Shown piece by piece: positions 1 through 9,443 of a stretch of DNA of 64,000 nucleotides; the first letter of the stretch is position 1; each line of letters starts with the position of its first letter. Both the position numbers and the translations under genes were made by a program. Source of the stretch: Methylocystis echinoides (GTDB taxonomy: Bacteria > Pseudomonadota > Alphaproteobacteria > Rhizobiales > Beijerinckiaceae). Location: positions 2,108,501 through 2,172,500 of the forward strand of contig NZ_CP156084.1 in assembly GCF_040687965.1 (NCBI RefSeq), in the 5' to 3' direction. The notes beneath the pieces are model-generated. The model saw nothing but the letters and a program-made list of their open reading frames with translations, searched no databases and was not told the DNA's origin.

Positions 1-33
1 GATCGGGCGCCGATGCGCCGCAGGAGATAACAA

Positions 34-2397
34 ATGTTACGCTTGCTTCTTTCGCGCGGCGTCTGCGCCGGCGCGCTTGCCTTTGCCCCTTCTTCCCTGG
101 CGATGGCTCAGCAAACCCTCCCGACGATCGAGATCGGCGGCGTGCGAGGGAAGCCGAAGCCCGTTCCCGGCGAAAACGGCGGCAGCGGCGGCGCCGCCAC
201 GGGCGCCGCGGCGCCCGGTCCCAATGCCGGTTCGGGATCATCCGTCGCGTCGCGCTTTGCGAGCGTGCCCAGAACGCCGACTGAGGGATATGTCGTCCAC
301 AACGTGACCACCGGCGCGAAGATGGACGTCCCGCTGAGAGAATTGCCCGTCTCGGTTGGCGTCGTTCCGCGGCAGGTCATCGTCGACCAGAACACGACGC
401 TGGTCCAGGAAGCGCTCGAGAACGTTTCGGGCGTCCAGTCCAACAACACCGACACGGCCGGATATAATTTCAACATTCGCGGCTTCCAGGTTCTGAATTT
501 CTTCCGCAACAATCTGAAGGCCGACGGTTTCAACTTTGATACCGCCAATATCGAGCGTATCGAAGTGCTCAAGGGTCCCGCGTCGGTGCTTTACGGACGC
601 TCCGAGCCTGGCGGCATCATCAATCTGATTACCAAAGAGCCGCTTGGCGCCCCGCGCTACGTTTTGGAGCAGCAGTTCGGTTCATTCAACTATTATCGCA
701 CGCAATGGGATCTGTCTGCGCCGATCGACCAGGTGGAGGGCCTCGCTTACCGCGTGTCGGGCGCTTATCAGAATAACGGCTCGTTCCGAACCTTCCAGGG
801 CGGCGAACGCGTCCTTGTCGCGCCTGTCATCGCCTACCGGCCGACGGAATGGACAGATTTTACACTAGACACGCAATATTTCGGCCAAAGGGCGCAGTCC
901 GACGTCGGGATACCCACAATCGGCCCCGCTCCCGCTCCCGTTCCGCTCAGCCGCTCCTTTCAGGAGCCGACCGATCCCATTGATTCGAGCGATAACGTAA
1001 CTGTTAGCTATCGCTTTCGACAAAACCTGAACGAGGACTGGAAGGTCACGAACAGGTTTCTTTACGCCCATAGCAGTCTGCAAGGGGTCAACCTGTCGGC
1101 GTCCTGCTCGACGCCATTCTGTGTCGACCCCGACTGGCAGACTCTCCAACGTCTCACCCAAACCCAAACGGTCAGCGGCCAGACATTTTCGACCAACATC
1201 GACCTCGAAGGAAAATTCCTCGCGCTCGGCGGAAGACATAATTTTCTGATGGGCCTCGACTATTACAACAATAACTTCTCCTATTACGCCGGCGGTGGCG
1301 CGGGGCTTTACCCGATCAATATAGTCAACCCCGTCTACGGCGGCGTGCCCGACTACGCCTATTGGGACGCGATTGCAGGCTCAGGCTTCAAATATCATTC
1401 CTCGACCCTGACGCGTCAGAAAGGCTTTTACGTTCAGGATCTGGTCACCTATTTTGAGCGTCTGCACATTTTGCTGGGGGCCCGCTATGACGTCGCCGAT
1501 CAGACGGCCGGCTTCTCTAGCAGCTGTTGCGGCGATTACACAGCGACTCAGCAGGCGGCGATCGACGCGCGCCTTGCGGCGGACACCGCCGTTGACACAG
1601 CCTGGAGCCCGCGCGCCGGTTTCGTCCTCGATGTCCTTCCGCAGGTGAGCGTCTATGCGAACTACTCGCGCTCCTTCGGCGTCGGAAATGGCTTCTCCGC
1701 CACCGGCGCGCCGCTTGGACCACAAAGGGGCCTGCAGTGGGAGGCTGGACTGAAAGCCGAACCTCTTCCCGGCCTTAATGCGACCCTCGCTTTCTATCAG
1801 ATCACCAAGTCGGGCGTGCCGACCCGCGATTTCGCGGGTGGTCCTGGGGCTTTCATCCTGGCTGGCCTGCAGCGCAGCCGCGGCGTCGAACTCGACGTCC
1901 TCGGCGCGATCACCGACCGGCTCGCGGTTACCGCGAACTACGCCTATATCGACGCCAAGGTTATTGCGGACAATCCCTTCAACCCGCTCAATCCCTTCGG
2001 CATTCTCGATCCTTTGATTTTCGGGCAACAGGGCGGTCTGCTCGGACGTCACAGAGACAATGTCCCGCGTCACTCCGGCAAAGTCTTCCTGACGTATGAT
2101 TTTGGCGACAACGGCCTTGGTTTCCGAGTAGGCGGAGGCGTCACCGCCGCGACGCGCGCGTGGGGCGACATCCAGAATACGTTCCTGCTGCCTGGGTGGG
2201 CGCGGCTAGACGCCTTTGCAAGTTATGCGACCTTGTTCGAAGGCCACAAGCTAACCGCGCAGTTGAATTTGAAGAATATCAATAATGCGCAGTATTTCGT
2301 TGGGCCGGACAACTTCTTCAACAACTTTTCCGCGCCGTACTCCAGCATTCCCGCCAAGCCCTTCACCGCGACGGGGACGGTAAGAATGGAGTTTTAG
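34..2397 (+). CDS. TonB-dependent siderophore receptor
   Basis: Outer-membrane receptor expected to take up a ferric siderophore or similar metal chelate, driven by TonB. The 787-residue product has a signal peptide (residues 1-25, ending AMAQ) and a TonB-box-like stretch LPTIEIGG just after it. A Gly/Ala/Pro-rich linker follows. The plug (about 100-210) has the family motifs RGFQV, IERIEVLKGPASVLYGR and PGGIINLITK. The rest is beta-barrel, with the usual C-terminal aromatic end (VRMEF). The ATG has an AGGAG box 7 bases upstream. The next gene starts 2 bases after the stop, so the two are surely cotranscribed. The length matches the FhuA/FoxA-type family. The ligand cannot be told from sequence; methanobactin (copper) cannot be excluded but nothing specific points to it. 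Confidence 0.93.
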   Translation: MLRLLLSRGVCAGALAFAPSSLAMAQQTLPTIEIGGVRGKPKPVPGENGGSGGAATGAAAPGPNAGSGSSVASRFASVPRTPTEGYVVHNVTTGAKMDVPLRELPVSVGVVPRQVIVDQNTTLVQEALENVSGVQSNNTDTAGYNFNIRGFQVLNFFRNNLKADGFNFDTANIERIEVLKGPASVLYGRSEPGGIINLITKEPLGAPRYVLEQQFGSFNYYRTQWDLSAPIDQVEGLAYRVSGAYQNNGSFRTFQGGERVLVAPVIAYRPTEWTDFTLDTQYFGQRAQSDVGIPTIGPAPAPVPLSRSFQEPTDPIDSSDNVTVSYRFRQNLNEDWKVTNRFLYAHSSLQGVNLSASCSTPFCVDPDWQTLQRLTQTQTVSGQTFSTNIDLEGKFLALGGRHNFLMGLDYYNNNFSYYAGGGAGLYPINIVNPVYGGVPDYAYWDAIAGSGFKYHSSTLTRQKGFYVQDLVTYFERLHILLGARYDVADQTAGFSSSCCGDYTATQQAAIDARLAADTAVDTAWSPRAGFVLDVLPQVSVYANYSRSFGVGNGFSATGAPLGPQRGLQWEAGLKAEPLPGLNATLAFYQITKSGVPTRDFAGGPGAFILAGLQRSRGVELDVLGAITDRLAVTANYAYIDAKVIADNPFNPLNPFGILDPLIFGQQGGLLGRHRDNVPRHSGKVFLTYDFGDNGLGFRVGGGVTAATRAWGDIQNTFLLPGWARLDAFASYATLFEGHKLTAQLNLKNINNAQYFVGPDNFFNNFSAPYSSIPAKPFTATGTVRMEF

Positions 2398-2399
2398 TC

Positions 2400-3620
2400 A
2401 TGGCGCGCGCGCTCCTGGTTTTGCTTCATCGATGGACCGGCTTGGCGATGGCGGGCTTCCTCATCATCGTTGGCGGGACGGGGAGCCTCCTCGCATTCTA
2501 CGGAGAATTGAACCATCTGTTAGCGCCTGAACTCTACGCCGACCTGCCGGGGACGGCAGGCCTCGACGCCGCCGCGCTCGCGCAGCGCGCCGAAGCGCTC
2601 GCGCCCAACGGGCAGGTCAATACGGTCTATTTCGGCTATGATTCTCTCGTCGAGATGAGCATGGAGTCGAAGAGCGGCGCAGCGCCGCTCGGTTTCGACT
2701 ACATTTATCTCGACCGGCGGACGGGCGCAGAACTCGGACGCCTGTTTTGGGGCGCCTTCCCGACGACGCGGGCGGGCGTCATGCCTTTTGTCTATCGCGT
2801 TCATATGACGCTTGCCGCCGGTGAAATCGGGGCTTGGCTACTCGGGCTCACCGCGCTCGTTTGGACGCTCGATTGCTTCGTGGCCTTCTATTTGACGCTG
2901 CCAGCGGCCGGCGAACGCAGCCGCAAGAGCTTTCTTGCACGCTGGAAGCCTGCATGGCTGGTCAAGGTCGCGGGATCGTTCTACCGAGTGAACTTCGACC
3001 TGCACAGGGCCGGAGGCCTATGGCTCTGGGCGTTCTTGCTGATTTTCGCCTGGTCGAGCGTCTACATGAATCTCAACGGGTTTTATTCGCGCGTCATGTC
3101 GCTCGTCTTCGCTTACGAGCAACCCTATTATTTCGCGCCAACTGTATCGCCGCCGCGCGATATCGAACCGCTGTCCTGGGAACGGGCGCAATCTCGAGGG
3201 CGTCAACTTATGGCGGAGCAGGCTCGCGCGCATGGGTTCGAGATCGAACGCGACCTCGCGCTCTATATTCTCCGCGACAAAGGCGTGTGGGAATATCGCG
3301 TGCGGTCGTCGCGGGACATCGGCGACAAATACGGGCAGACGTCGGTGTGGTTCGACGCCTCATCGGGGGCGCTGCGTGACGTCTCGCTGCCAACAGGGCA
3401 TCGCGCCGGCAATACGATCACGACGTGGCTTTACGAATTGCACAAAGCCAATGTCTTTGGTTTGACCTACAGAATTTTCGTGAGCCTTTTCGGCTTGCTG
3501 ATAATCATGCTCTCCGTGACCGGCGTTTACATCTGGTGGAAGAAGCGTTCGGCGCGGCGGGAGCGCGGTCGGCGCCCGGCGCCTGGCCGGGCGCGTGAAC
3601 GGGAGGAGGCCGCTTGTTGA
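2400..3620 (+). CDS. PepSY-associated TM protein, iron-uptake reductase type
   Basis: A 406-residue inner-membrane protein of the PepSY_TM family. It has an N-terminal helix (about 11-33, after LLHRWTGLAMAG), two middle helices (near 140-165 and 205-225) and a C-terminal helix (about 360-385) ending in a positively charged tail KKRSARRERGRR. The motif LHRWTGL at the start and the repeated YxxHM/LYELHKAN histidine regions are typical. Members beside siderophore receptors are thought to reduce ferric siderophores in the periplasm or membrane. The start lies 2 bases after the receptor stop, so translation is probably coupled. The reductase role rests on family and context, not on a catalytic motif I can point to. 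Confidence 0.85.
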   Translation: MARALLVLLHRWTGLAMAGFLIIVGGTGSLLAFYGELNHLLAPELYADLPGTAGLDAAALAQRAEALAPNGQVNTVYFGYDSLVEMSMESKSGAAPLGFDYIYLDRRTGAELGRLFWGAFPTTRAGVMPFVYRVHMTLAAGEIGAWLLGLTALVWTLDCFVAFYLTLPAAGERSRKSFLARWKPAWLVKVAGSFYRVNFDLHRAGGLWLWAFLLIFAWSSVYMNLNGFYSRVMSLVFAYEQPYYFAPTVSPPRDIEPLSWERAQSRGRQLMAEQARAHGFEIERDLALYILRDKGVWEYRVRSSRDIGDKYGQTSVWFDASSGALRDVSLPTGHRAGNTITTWLYELHKANVFGLTYRIFVSLFGLLIIMLSVTGVYIWWKKRSARRERGRRPAPGRAREREEAAC

Positions 3621-3679
3621 GTTTTTTCAAGCCGACGCACCCCTTGATTTGAACTCTGCAATTGCGCGTGGAGATCAGC

Positions 3680-4000
3680 ATGATTTTTGATCACGAAGGC
3701 CTTTCCCGCCTTATCGACCGCCTGCGCCGCGCCGGCCCGATCGGAGCCTATCCGCGGCAAGCGCTGCTCGCCTATCTTTGCGCCCAGGGCGCCGCTGGAC
3801 GGCGTACGCCGCGCCTGTTGGTGATCGACGTCTTCGACGGCGGCGGCGCGCATGGGCCGATGTGCCGCTTCTCGATTTGCGGCGACACGCGCGCGCAGAG
3901 CTTTGTCGCGCCGTTGAAGCACATCGCCGTCGACCGCAAATATCCGGCGGCGCGCGCGCTCGTGCGGCTCGTCTGCGACGGCGCGCCGACCGCTGCATGA
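3680..4000 (+). CDS. Small conserved-looking protein coupled to a TonB receptor
   Basis: I do not recognise this 106-residue protein. The frame is open from a TTG at 3662, but the ATG at 3680 has GGAGA 5 bases upstream and is the better start. It has no signal peptide or membrane segment. The N-terminal half is basic and amphipathic (SRLIDRLRRAG), the middle holds a hydrophobic strand LLVIDVFDGGG, and there are three cysteines. The stop codon overlaps the start of the next TonB receptor by 4 bases (ATGA), so the two proteins are probably made together. A role linked to that receptor is inference from position only. Confidence 0.7.
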   Translation: MIFDHEGLSRLIDRLRRAGPIGAYPRQALLAYLCAQGAAGRRTPRLLVIDVFDGGGAHGPMCRFSICGDTRAQSFVAPLKHIAVDRKYPAARALVRLVCDGAPTAA

Positions 4001-6162
4001 GGGCGGCGCGCCTCGTTCTCGTCCTGCTTCTCTGCGGCGGCCTCCCCGCGTCCGCCGCCGAAGGCGGGGACGAGCGCCGCGACGCCAGCGAAGAGATTGC
4101 CGCCGCACAGGGTTCGCGCGCGCGCGACGAGCGGCGCGCACACAAACAGCGGCCGCGTGCGGCGCGCGACCGACGCGACCGCGACCCGCAGGAGACAGGC
4201 GAGGGCCGGGACCAGGACAGATCTCGCGCGCAGCGCCGGGAGACGGCCGACGACAAACCAAAAGCCGCGCCGCGCGCGCAAACGCTCGGACGCGATCAGA
4301 GCGGCGTCTTCGTCAACGAGTCGGCTTCCAACGCCGCCTATTCGCCAAGCTTCGTCATGCGCGGCTTTCCTTCCGGCGTTACGCTCTTCGAGGGCGCTGC
4401 GCATGGCTTCACGGCGCAGGACGTCGATCTCTCGACCGTCGACCACGTCGAGTTCTTCAAGGGGCCGAGCGCCATGCTGTTCGGCAAGGCTCTCGGCGGC
4501 TATGGCGGGGCCGCCAATTATATTCGCAAGGCGCCGACGCTGGAGACTTTCAGCCGCGCGGCGACGAGCCTCGGCTCCTTCGGCCTCAAGCGTCTCACCG
4601 TCGACATCAACGTCCCGCTCACCGACGACAAGAACCTATTGTTCCGGCTGACCGGCTCGGCGCAGAGTCTGGGCAGCTTCGTCGACTTCGTGCGCACGCG
4701 CAGCTTCGACGTCGCGCCGATGCTCGCTTTCACCGCCGACAATGGCGACCGCGCCACGCTGCGCGCCGAGCACAATGGCGCGCGGCTGGTGTGGCGGGAC
4801 GGCGTGCCGGCCGATCCGATCTTCTTTGGAATTGCGCGCGAGTTCTACGCCGGCATTCCCGCCAATGAACATGAAACGCCCTTCTTCGACGATCTAACCT
4901 TCACCTATGAGCATGCGCTCGGCCCGAACTGGAGCGTTTCCGCCGTCGTGGATTATTTTCTCTACGCCAGTCGCTGGGGTTGGTTCACCGGCTGGGGCTA
5001 TGACGGCTTTCAGTCCGTCGTCTTCGGCAATCCGGCGCGCAGCCGCACCGCCAACCGCAGCTTCGACGCGCAACTGCGGCTCAACGGCCGGTTCGAGACG
5101 GGCTTTCTTTCCCACACGGTGTTCATGGCCGCCGAGCACTGGGATTATTTTTTCGGCTATTCCAATGACATGTTCCGCTATGAAGCGGCGCCGCTCAACA
5201 TCTTCTTCCCCGTCTATCCGCCGGGCGTCGATTATGCAGGCGCCTATTGGTCGAACGGCGTCGCCCGCGCAATCAGCCGGTCGGTCTACGGCCAGGACCT
5301 CATCGACCTCAATGAAAACTGGCGCATTCTTCTGGGCGGACGCTACGATCTTCTTTCACAGCGCGAGCGCGTGTTCGATCCCTCGGGCGCGCTCACGGGA
5401 GAGCCGACGGCGAGCCTGAGCAAGGGAATCGACGGCTATTTCTCGCCGCGCGCCGGCCTGTTGTTTCGGCCCGACGCCGAGACGCAGATCTTCGCCGCCT
5501 ATGGCAAGTCGCTCATTCCCAATACCGGCGTGCGGGTTCAAGGCGGCGAGACGCCGCCGCCGCAGCAGGATACGCAATATGAGCTTGGCGTGCGGCGCGA
5601 GCTCTTCGACCGCCGCGCGATCGTCGAGATCGGCCTGTTCGACATCACTCGCGACAATGTCGCCATCCCCAATCCGGCCAATCCCTCGGGCTTCTATTCG
5701 GTCGTGACCGGCCAGCAGCACAGCCATGGGATCGAGGCGAATGTAACGGCGCAGTTTACGCCCAATCTGCGTCTGACCGCCGGCGCGACCTTTCTGCATG
5801 CGCTCGTCACCAAAGACGACAACGTCCCCTCCCAGCAAGGCAGCGATCTTCTGGGCGCGCCGCGCCGCGTCTACAATGTCTCGCTCGCCTATACGCTGGA
5901 TTTCGGCCTCCTCGACGGCCTCGAACTCGGCGCGAGCTATTATTACGCCAGCCGCGCCGAAGCGACCCTGCCGAACACCCCCGGCTTCACCCTCCCGCCC
6001 CAGCAAATGCTCGGCGCGTCGCTTGGCTATAAGCTCAGCGACAATTTCAAATTCGAGGTCAACGCCGCAAATCTCACCAACCAGCAAAATTGGACCTCCA
6101 ACGGCGCGCTCTATCACGGCGAGCCCAGGTCCGTGTCGGGGAGCGTTATTTGCAAGTTCTAG
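3997..6162 (+). CDS. TonB-dependent receptor with charged N-terminal linker
   Basis: A 721-residue TonB-dependent outer-membrane receptor. The frame is open from 3778, but the ATG at 3997 overlaps the preceding stop (ATGA) and begins a clean signal peptide (MRAARLVLVLLLCGG, cleaved near PASAAEG), so it is taken as the start. Plug motifs are visible: SFVMRGF, VDHVEFFKGPSAMLFGK and GAANYIRKAP. Barrel strands fill the rest, ending SGSVICKF. Between signal and plug (about 22-90) lies an unusual, very charged Arg/Asp/Glu/Gln-rich stretch, and I see no clear TonB box. The substrate is unknown; the neighbouring receptor and PepSY protein suggest siderophore or metal uptake. No terminator is evident after it. 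Confidence 0.88.
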   Translation: MRAARLVLVLLLCGGLPASAAEGGDERRDASEEIAAAQGSRARDERRAHKQRPRAARDRRDRDPQETGEGRDQDRSRAQRRETADDKPKAAPRAQTLGRDQSGVFVNESASNAAYSPSFVMRGFPSGVTLFEGAAHGFTAQDVDLSTVDHVEFFKGPSAMLFGKALGGYGGAANYIRKAPTLETFSRAATSLGSFGLKRLTVDINVPLTDDKNLLFRLTGSAQSLGSFVDFVRTRSFDVAPMLAFTADNGDRATLRAEHNGARLVWRDGVPADPIFFGIAREFYAGIPANEHETPFFDDLTFTYEHALGPNWSVSAVVDYFLYASRWGWFTGWGYDGFQSVVFGNPARSRTANRSFDAQLRLNGRFETGFLSHTVFMAAEHWDYFFGYSNDMFRYEAAPLNIFFPVYPPGVDYAGAYWSNGVARAISRSVYGQDLIDLNENWRILLGGRYDLLSQRERVFDPSGALTGEPTASLSKGIDGYFSPRAGLLFRPDAETQIFAAYGKSLIPNTGVRVQGGETPPPQQDTQYELGVRRELFDRRAIVEIGLFDITRDNVAIPNPANPSGFYSVVTGQQHSHGIEANVTAQFTPNLRLTAGATFLHALVTKDDNVPSQQGSDLLGAPRRVYNVSLAYTLDFGLLDGLELGASYYYASRAEATLPNTPGFTLPPQQMLGASLGYKLSDNFKFEVNAANLTNQQNWTSNGALYHGEPRSVSGSVICKF

Positions 6163-6459
6163 TTTTTCCGCCGTGCATTCCAACGACTAATCATTCGCGA
6201 GCGAAGACGCGCGCAAAACAAAGCTGAAGCCAAAGAGCCGGCGCGACCTCCGCTTGAGGAGTATTACATTCGCAACATTTCCCTCCCGACGCGCTTCGCC
6301 TCGAGAAACCATCGATGATCTCGATTGTTTTCAACATGTCTGCCACCGACTGTGGCGTGACGCTCCAGCTGGCGGCAGCCGCCAATATGGCCTGCAGCTT
6401 AGCGCCCGCCGCTTCCCGCCGGGGGTTTTTGCCCCAGCTAAACGGAGAGGAACATCGCC
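6163..6459. other. Intergenic region, about 300 bases
   Basis: Between the second receptor and the small protein at 6460. I see no convincing gene, terminator or promoter. Open frames on both strands here have poor starts and low-complexity Arg/Ser/Ala composition typical of high-GC shadow frames. Confidence 0.5.
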
Positions 6460-6744
6460 ATGCGCTACAGCCGTCTACACAGCCAGACCGCCAAAGAACT
6501 CGCCTTGTCTGCGGCGCGGCGCTTGACGCTGCTCGCGCTGACGACGCCGCCGCAGGAATTCGAGCGACTATGCCCGACCGAGATCGAGGATTTCGAGACC
6601 CAGCGCGATCTTGCCGCAGATGAAATGCATCTGGGGCATGGCAAGCTGAGGTCCATGTTCGAGGAGGACGCGCTCGACGCCTTCGAAGCCGAGACAAACC
6701 GAATCCGGTCGTCGATTGCGGTTCCGACCTTCATTGAGCAGTAA
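6460..6744 (+). CDS. Small hypothetical protein, 94 aa
   Basis: Not recognised. The ATG has a strong GGAGAGG box (6444-6450) at good spacing, the main reason for calling it a gene. The product is soluble-looking and helical, with a basic N-terminus (MRYSRLHSQ), a hydrophobic stretch around 17-27 (AARRLTLLALTT) and an acidic centre rich in Glu/Asp. It has no cysteine, signal peptide or known motif. It stands alone between a receptor gene and a convergent L,D-transpeptidase. Confidence 0.55.
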   Translation: MRYSRLHSQTAKELALSAARRLTLLALTTPPQEFERLCPTEIEDFETQRDLAADEMHLGHGKLRSMFEEDALDAFEAETNRIRSSIAVPTFIEQ

Positions 6745-7031
6745 GGCTCTCGTGATGCGGTTCTCTTCTAACGGGGCTCGTGGCGCGCACCCGGCGCTTG
6801 CAGAGGATCGAAGCGCCTATTGGCAGGGGCGCAATATTCTTTCGCCGTACACATGCATGCGGGGGAGACGTTTCTTGGATGCGTAGCGCGACGCCGCTCA
6901 ACTCGATTGCGCCTTGTGCACATGCCCTGACGAGCGCCCCTTCTCCATGGTCCATCTTGGCCGCAATGTAGCTGCTCGCCGACGTCTTCCGTGAAGAGGG
7001 CAGTGGCCATGTCATGAGGGGCGACGCTCAA

Positions 7032-7583
7032 TCAGGGCTGCATGATGACAGTCGTCCCCACGCTCACGCGCTCGAACAAATCGGTCACGTCCTCGTTACG
7101 CATGCGGATACAGCCATAAGACGCGGCCGTGCCAATCGAAGCGCGCATCTTGTTGGTCGTGCCGTGGATCGCGACCTGATCGCCATCGAGCAGCATCGCG
7201 CGGGTCCCCATCGGATTGTTCGGCGCCCCGCCGGGGATCACATCGGGCAACTCGGGGTGGTCGGCGCGGACATCGGTCGGCGGCGTCCAGTCGGGATTGG
7301 TGAACTTCTCGCGGATCGAAGTGACCCCGAACCACTCCTTGCCGTGCTTCGGCACTGCGACCGGGTAGCTGATCGTGCTGCCGTCATTCTGCACCAGGAA
7401 GAGGCGGCGCTGGGAGACGCTGACGACAATCGTGCCCGGGGCCACGTTTTCGAAGACGGCTGTGCGATGTGATCTGGTGTGCTCGGATGAGATGGCGGCA
7501 GAAGCGGGCGTCGTGGACGCCGCAGCGGTGAATGTGAGGATGGCGGCGGCGGCGGCGCCGGCGACGACTTTGCGAATGTTCAT
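7032..7583 (-). CDS. L,D-transpeptidase (YkuD fold)
   Basis: A 183-residue exported L,D-transpeptidase that would form 3-3 peptidoglycan cross-links or anchor proteins to the wall. The start is set at 7583 because GGAGGGAAC lies just upstream and the protein then begins with a signal peptide (MNIRKVVAGAAAAAILTF, cleaved near ASA). The frame is open further upstream but without export sequence or SD. The catalytic region reads IHGT...SYGCIRM, the family HXX14-17[S/T]HGCIR motif with Tyr in place of His before Gly. The nucleophile is the Cys. It is monocistronic, divergent from the radical SAM gene at 7800. Confidence 0.92.
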   Translation of the reverse strand: MNIRKVVAGAAAAAILTFTAAASTTPASAAISSEHTRSHRTAVFENVAPGTIVVSVSQRRLFLVQNDGSTISYPVAVPKHGKEWFGVTSIREKFTNPDWTPPTDVRADHPELPDVIPGGAPNNPMGTRAMLLDGDQVAIHGTTNKMRASIGTAASYGCIRMRNEDVTDLFERVSVGTTVIMQP

Positions 7584-7799
7584 TGTTCCCTCCAAGGAAG
7601 TCGATGTTTTAGTGGAAAGAACGTAGCTGCCGTCCGTCCGCAGCGGCGTGCGCCGTCGCACGATCCGAGCTCGGCGGGATCGCGGCAGTCATCTCAACAG
7701 TAAAGAGCAGGAGCAGAAGATTTAAGGGATTCATAGCCTCCAGCGAGGAAACGCTTCAGCTTGTCTCCCCAATTTCGAAGTGAGATATTGGAGTAATTA

Positions 7800-9386
7800 A
7801 TGGCGGCGGGTTCGGTCATGACTACGGTTTATCTTATTAATCCAATGGCCGATTTTCCCACTTACTTTGGCGCCGAGGCGCTCGCGGCTCGAGGCGGGCC
7901 GGGCGGCGTGATGATGGCGGATCTCGCCTGTTCGACTGTTGCGGCGTTGGCCCCTTCGGATTTCAAGGTCGAGATTTGCGACGAGAGCGCCTCCCGCGTC
8001 GACTTCGATCATCCGGCCGACTGGATCGCGATCACGGGCAAGGTCAGCCAGCGCCAGCGCATGACGGCGATCGCTGACGAATTCCGCAGGCGCGGCAAAC
8101 GCGTCATTATCGGCGGTCCTTATGCAAGTCTCTCCCCGGAACGGCTGCGCGGCCATTGTGACGTCATGGTGTGCGGAGAAGCAGAGGAGATCGCCAGCGC
8201 CCTGTTTTCAGATTTGCGGGCCGGAAAGCCTAAGGACGCTTATTTTGGCGACAAGCCGTCTTTAGCGCTGTCTCCCGCGCCCCGCTGGGACCTCTATCGC
8301 AACGACCGCGCCATGCTTGGCGCCGTGCAAACTTCCCGCGGATGCCCGTTCGAATGCGAATTCTGCGACGTTATCCAATATCTCGGGCGCAAGCAGCGGC
8401 ACAAACCCATCGCCAATGTCATCAGCGAGCTCGAGGCGCTCTGGGCCCTGGGCTATCGCACGACGTTTCTGGCCGATGATAATTTCACCGCCTATCGGGC
8501 GCATTGCAAGGAGCTGCTTGCGGCAATCGCAAAGTGGCGTCGCGGCCACCCGATGGAGTTCGTCACCCAGATCTCCATCGACGCGACGCGTGACGACGAA
8601 TTGATCGATCTGTGTGTGGCCGCAGGGTTGACGCAAGTGTTCATCGGCATCGAGACGCCGAACCTGGAAAGCCTTCGTGAAACGGGAAAAAGGCAGAACC
8701 TCAAGATCAGCCTCATTGAGGAGGTTCAAAAGCTCGTCGAGCGCGGGATCTCGGTCATGGGAGGAATGATCGTTGGTTTCGACCATGACGGGCCCGACAT
8801 CTTTCGACAGCAGTATGAATTCGCGATGGCGACGCCCATTCCCATATTCAGCCTTGGCGGTCTGATGGCTTCCGAGGCGACGCCCCTATACGATCGCATC
8901 TTGCGCGAGGGACGACTCCTCACGGGCGGCATCGAGACCCAGGCCGTGCCATGGAGCTCCAATATCAAGTGCAAAACCATGAGCATGGAAGAGCTGCATG
9001 AGGGAATGCAGAACCTCTGCAATGCGCTTTATTCGCCGCCGGCCTTAACCGCGCGCATGCTCCGTCTGATCGACAGCTTCGGGCGACGTCGCAATGGACC
9101 GGCGTCCGAGCCGACCGATTCGAACGCGCTGCGCGAGATCGAAAGGCAGTCAATGCAGGTCGCCATGCAAGTGCGTAATTATGGCGAGTCGGAGGGTCGG
9201 ATGTGGAACAAAATCTGGGGCGCAGCCGTACGTAAGCCCGAGACGATGACCATCGTTGGCCGCATCATGTTCCAATACGCCCAAGCGCGCTACATGTTCG
9301 AGAAAGGCAATTATTGGGAGCCCAGCCTCGCGACGGCCCCCGCGCCGCAAAAGGCGGAGCGCGTCGCCGCCATGTCGGATGCGTAG
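7800..9386 (+). CDS. B12-binding-domain radical SAM protein
   Basis: A 528-residue enzyme with an N-terminal Rossmann-like B12-binding domain (about 8-145; AITGKVSQ, IIGGPYAS, CGEAEE). A radical SAM core follows, with the 4Fe-4S motif C182-x3-C186-x2-C189 (SRGCPFECEFC). The C-terminal region (about 370-520) resembles the DUF4070 extension found in cobalamin-dependent methylases and in hopanoid enzymes such as HpnP and HpnJ. It is likely a methyltransferase or C-C bond-forming enzyme acting on a lipid or secondary metabolite; the substrate cannot be told. The ATG at 7800 has GGAG 8 bases upstream; a second ATG at 7818 is possible. It has no partner genes on its strand, and the convergent gene behind it is a VOC protein. 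Confidence 0.85.
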   Translation: MAAGSVMTTVYLINPMADFPTYFGAEALAARGGPGGVMMADLACSTVAALAPSDFKVEICDESASRVDFDHPADWIAITGKVSQRQRMTAIADEFRRRGKRVIIGGPYASLSPERLRGHCDVMVCGEAEEIASALFSDLRAGKPKDAYFGDKPSLALSPAPRWDLYRNDRAMLGAVQTSRGCPFECEFCDVIQYLGRKQRHKPIANVISELEALWALGYRTTFLADDNFTAYRAHCKELLAAIAKWRRGHPMEFVTQISIDATRDDELIDLCVAAGLTQVFIGIETPNLESLRETGKRQNLKISLIEEVQKLVERGISVMGGMIVGFDHDGPDIFRQQYEFAMATPIPIFSLGGLMASEATPLYDRILREGRLLTGGIETQAVPWSSNIKCKTMSMEELHEGMQNLCNALYSPPALTARMLRLIDSFGRRRNGPASEPTDSNALREIERQSMQVAMQVRNYGESEGRMWNKIWGAAVRKPETMTIVGRIMFQYAQARYMFEKGNYWEPSLATAPAPQKAERVAAMSDA

Positions 9387-9443
9387 GACTGTCGTTCTAG
9401 CGTTTTTCTCGACGAGAATTGCAAGACCGCTCGCGCTGGTCCG

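Noticed and set aside
3778-3996. N-terminal extension of the second TonB receptor
   Set aside because: It overlaps the small protein gene in another frame. The signal peptide begins at 3997, in an ATGA overlap.
6191-6734. Minus-strand frames opposite the 94-residue protein
   Set aside because: No ribosome site and shadow composition. The plus-strand frame has a strong GGAGAGG.
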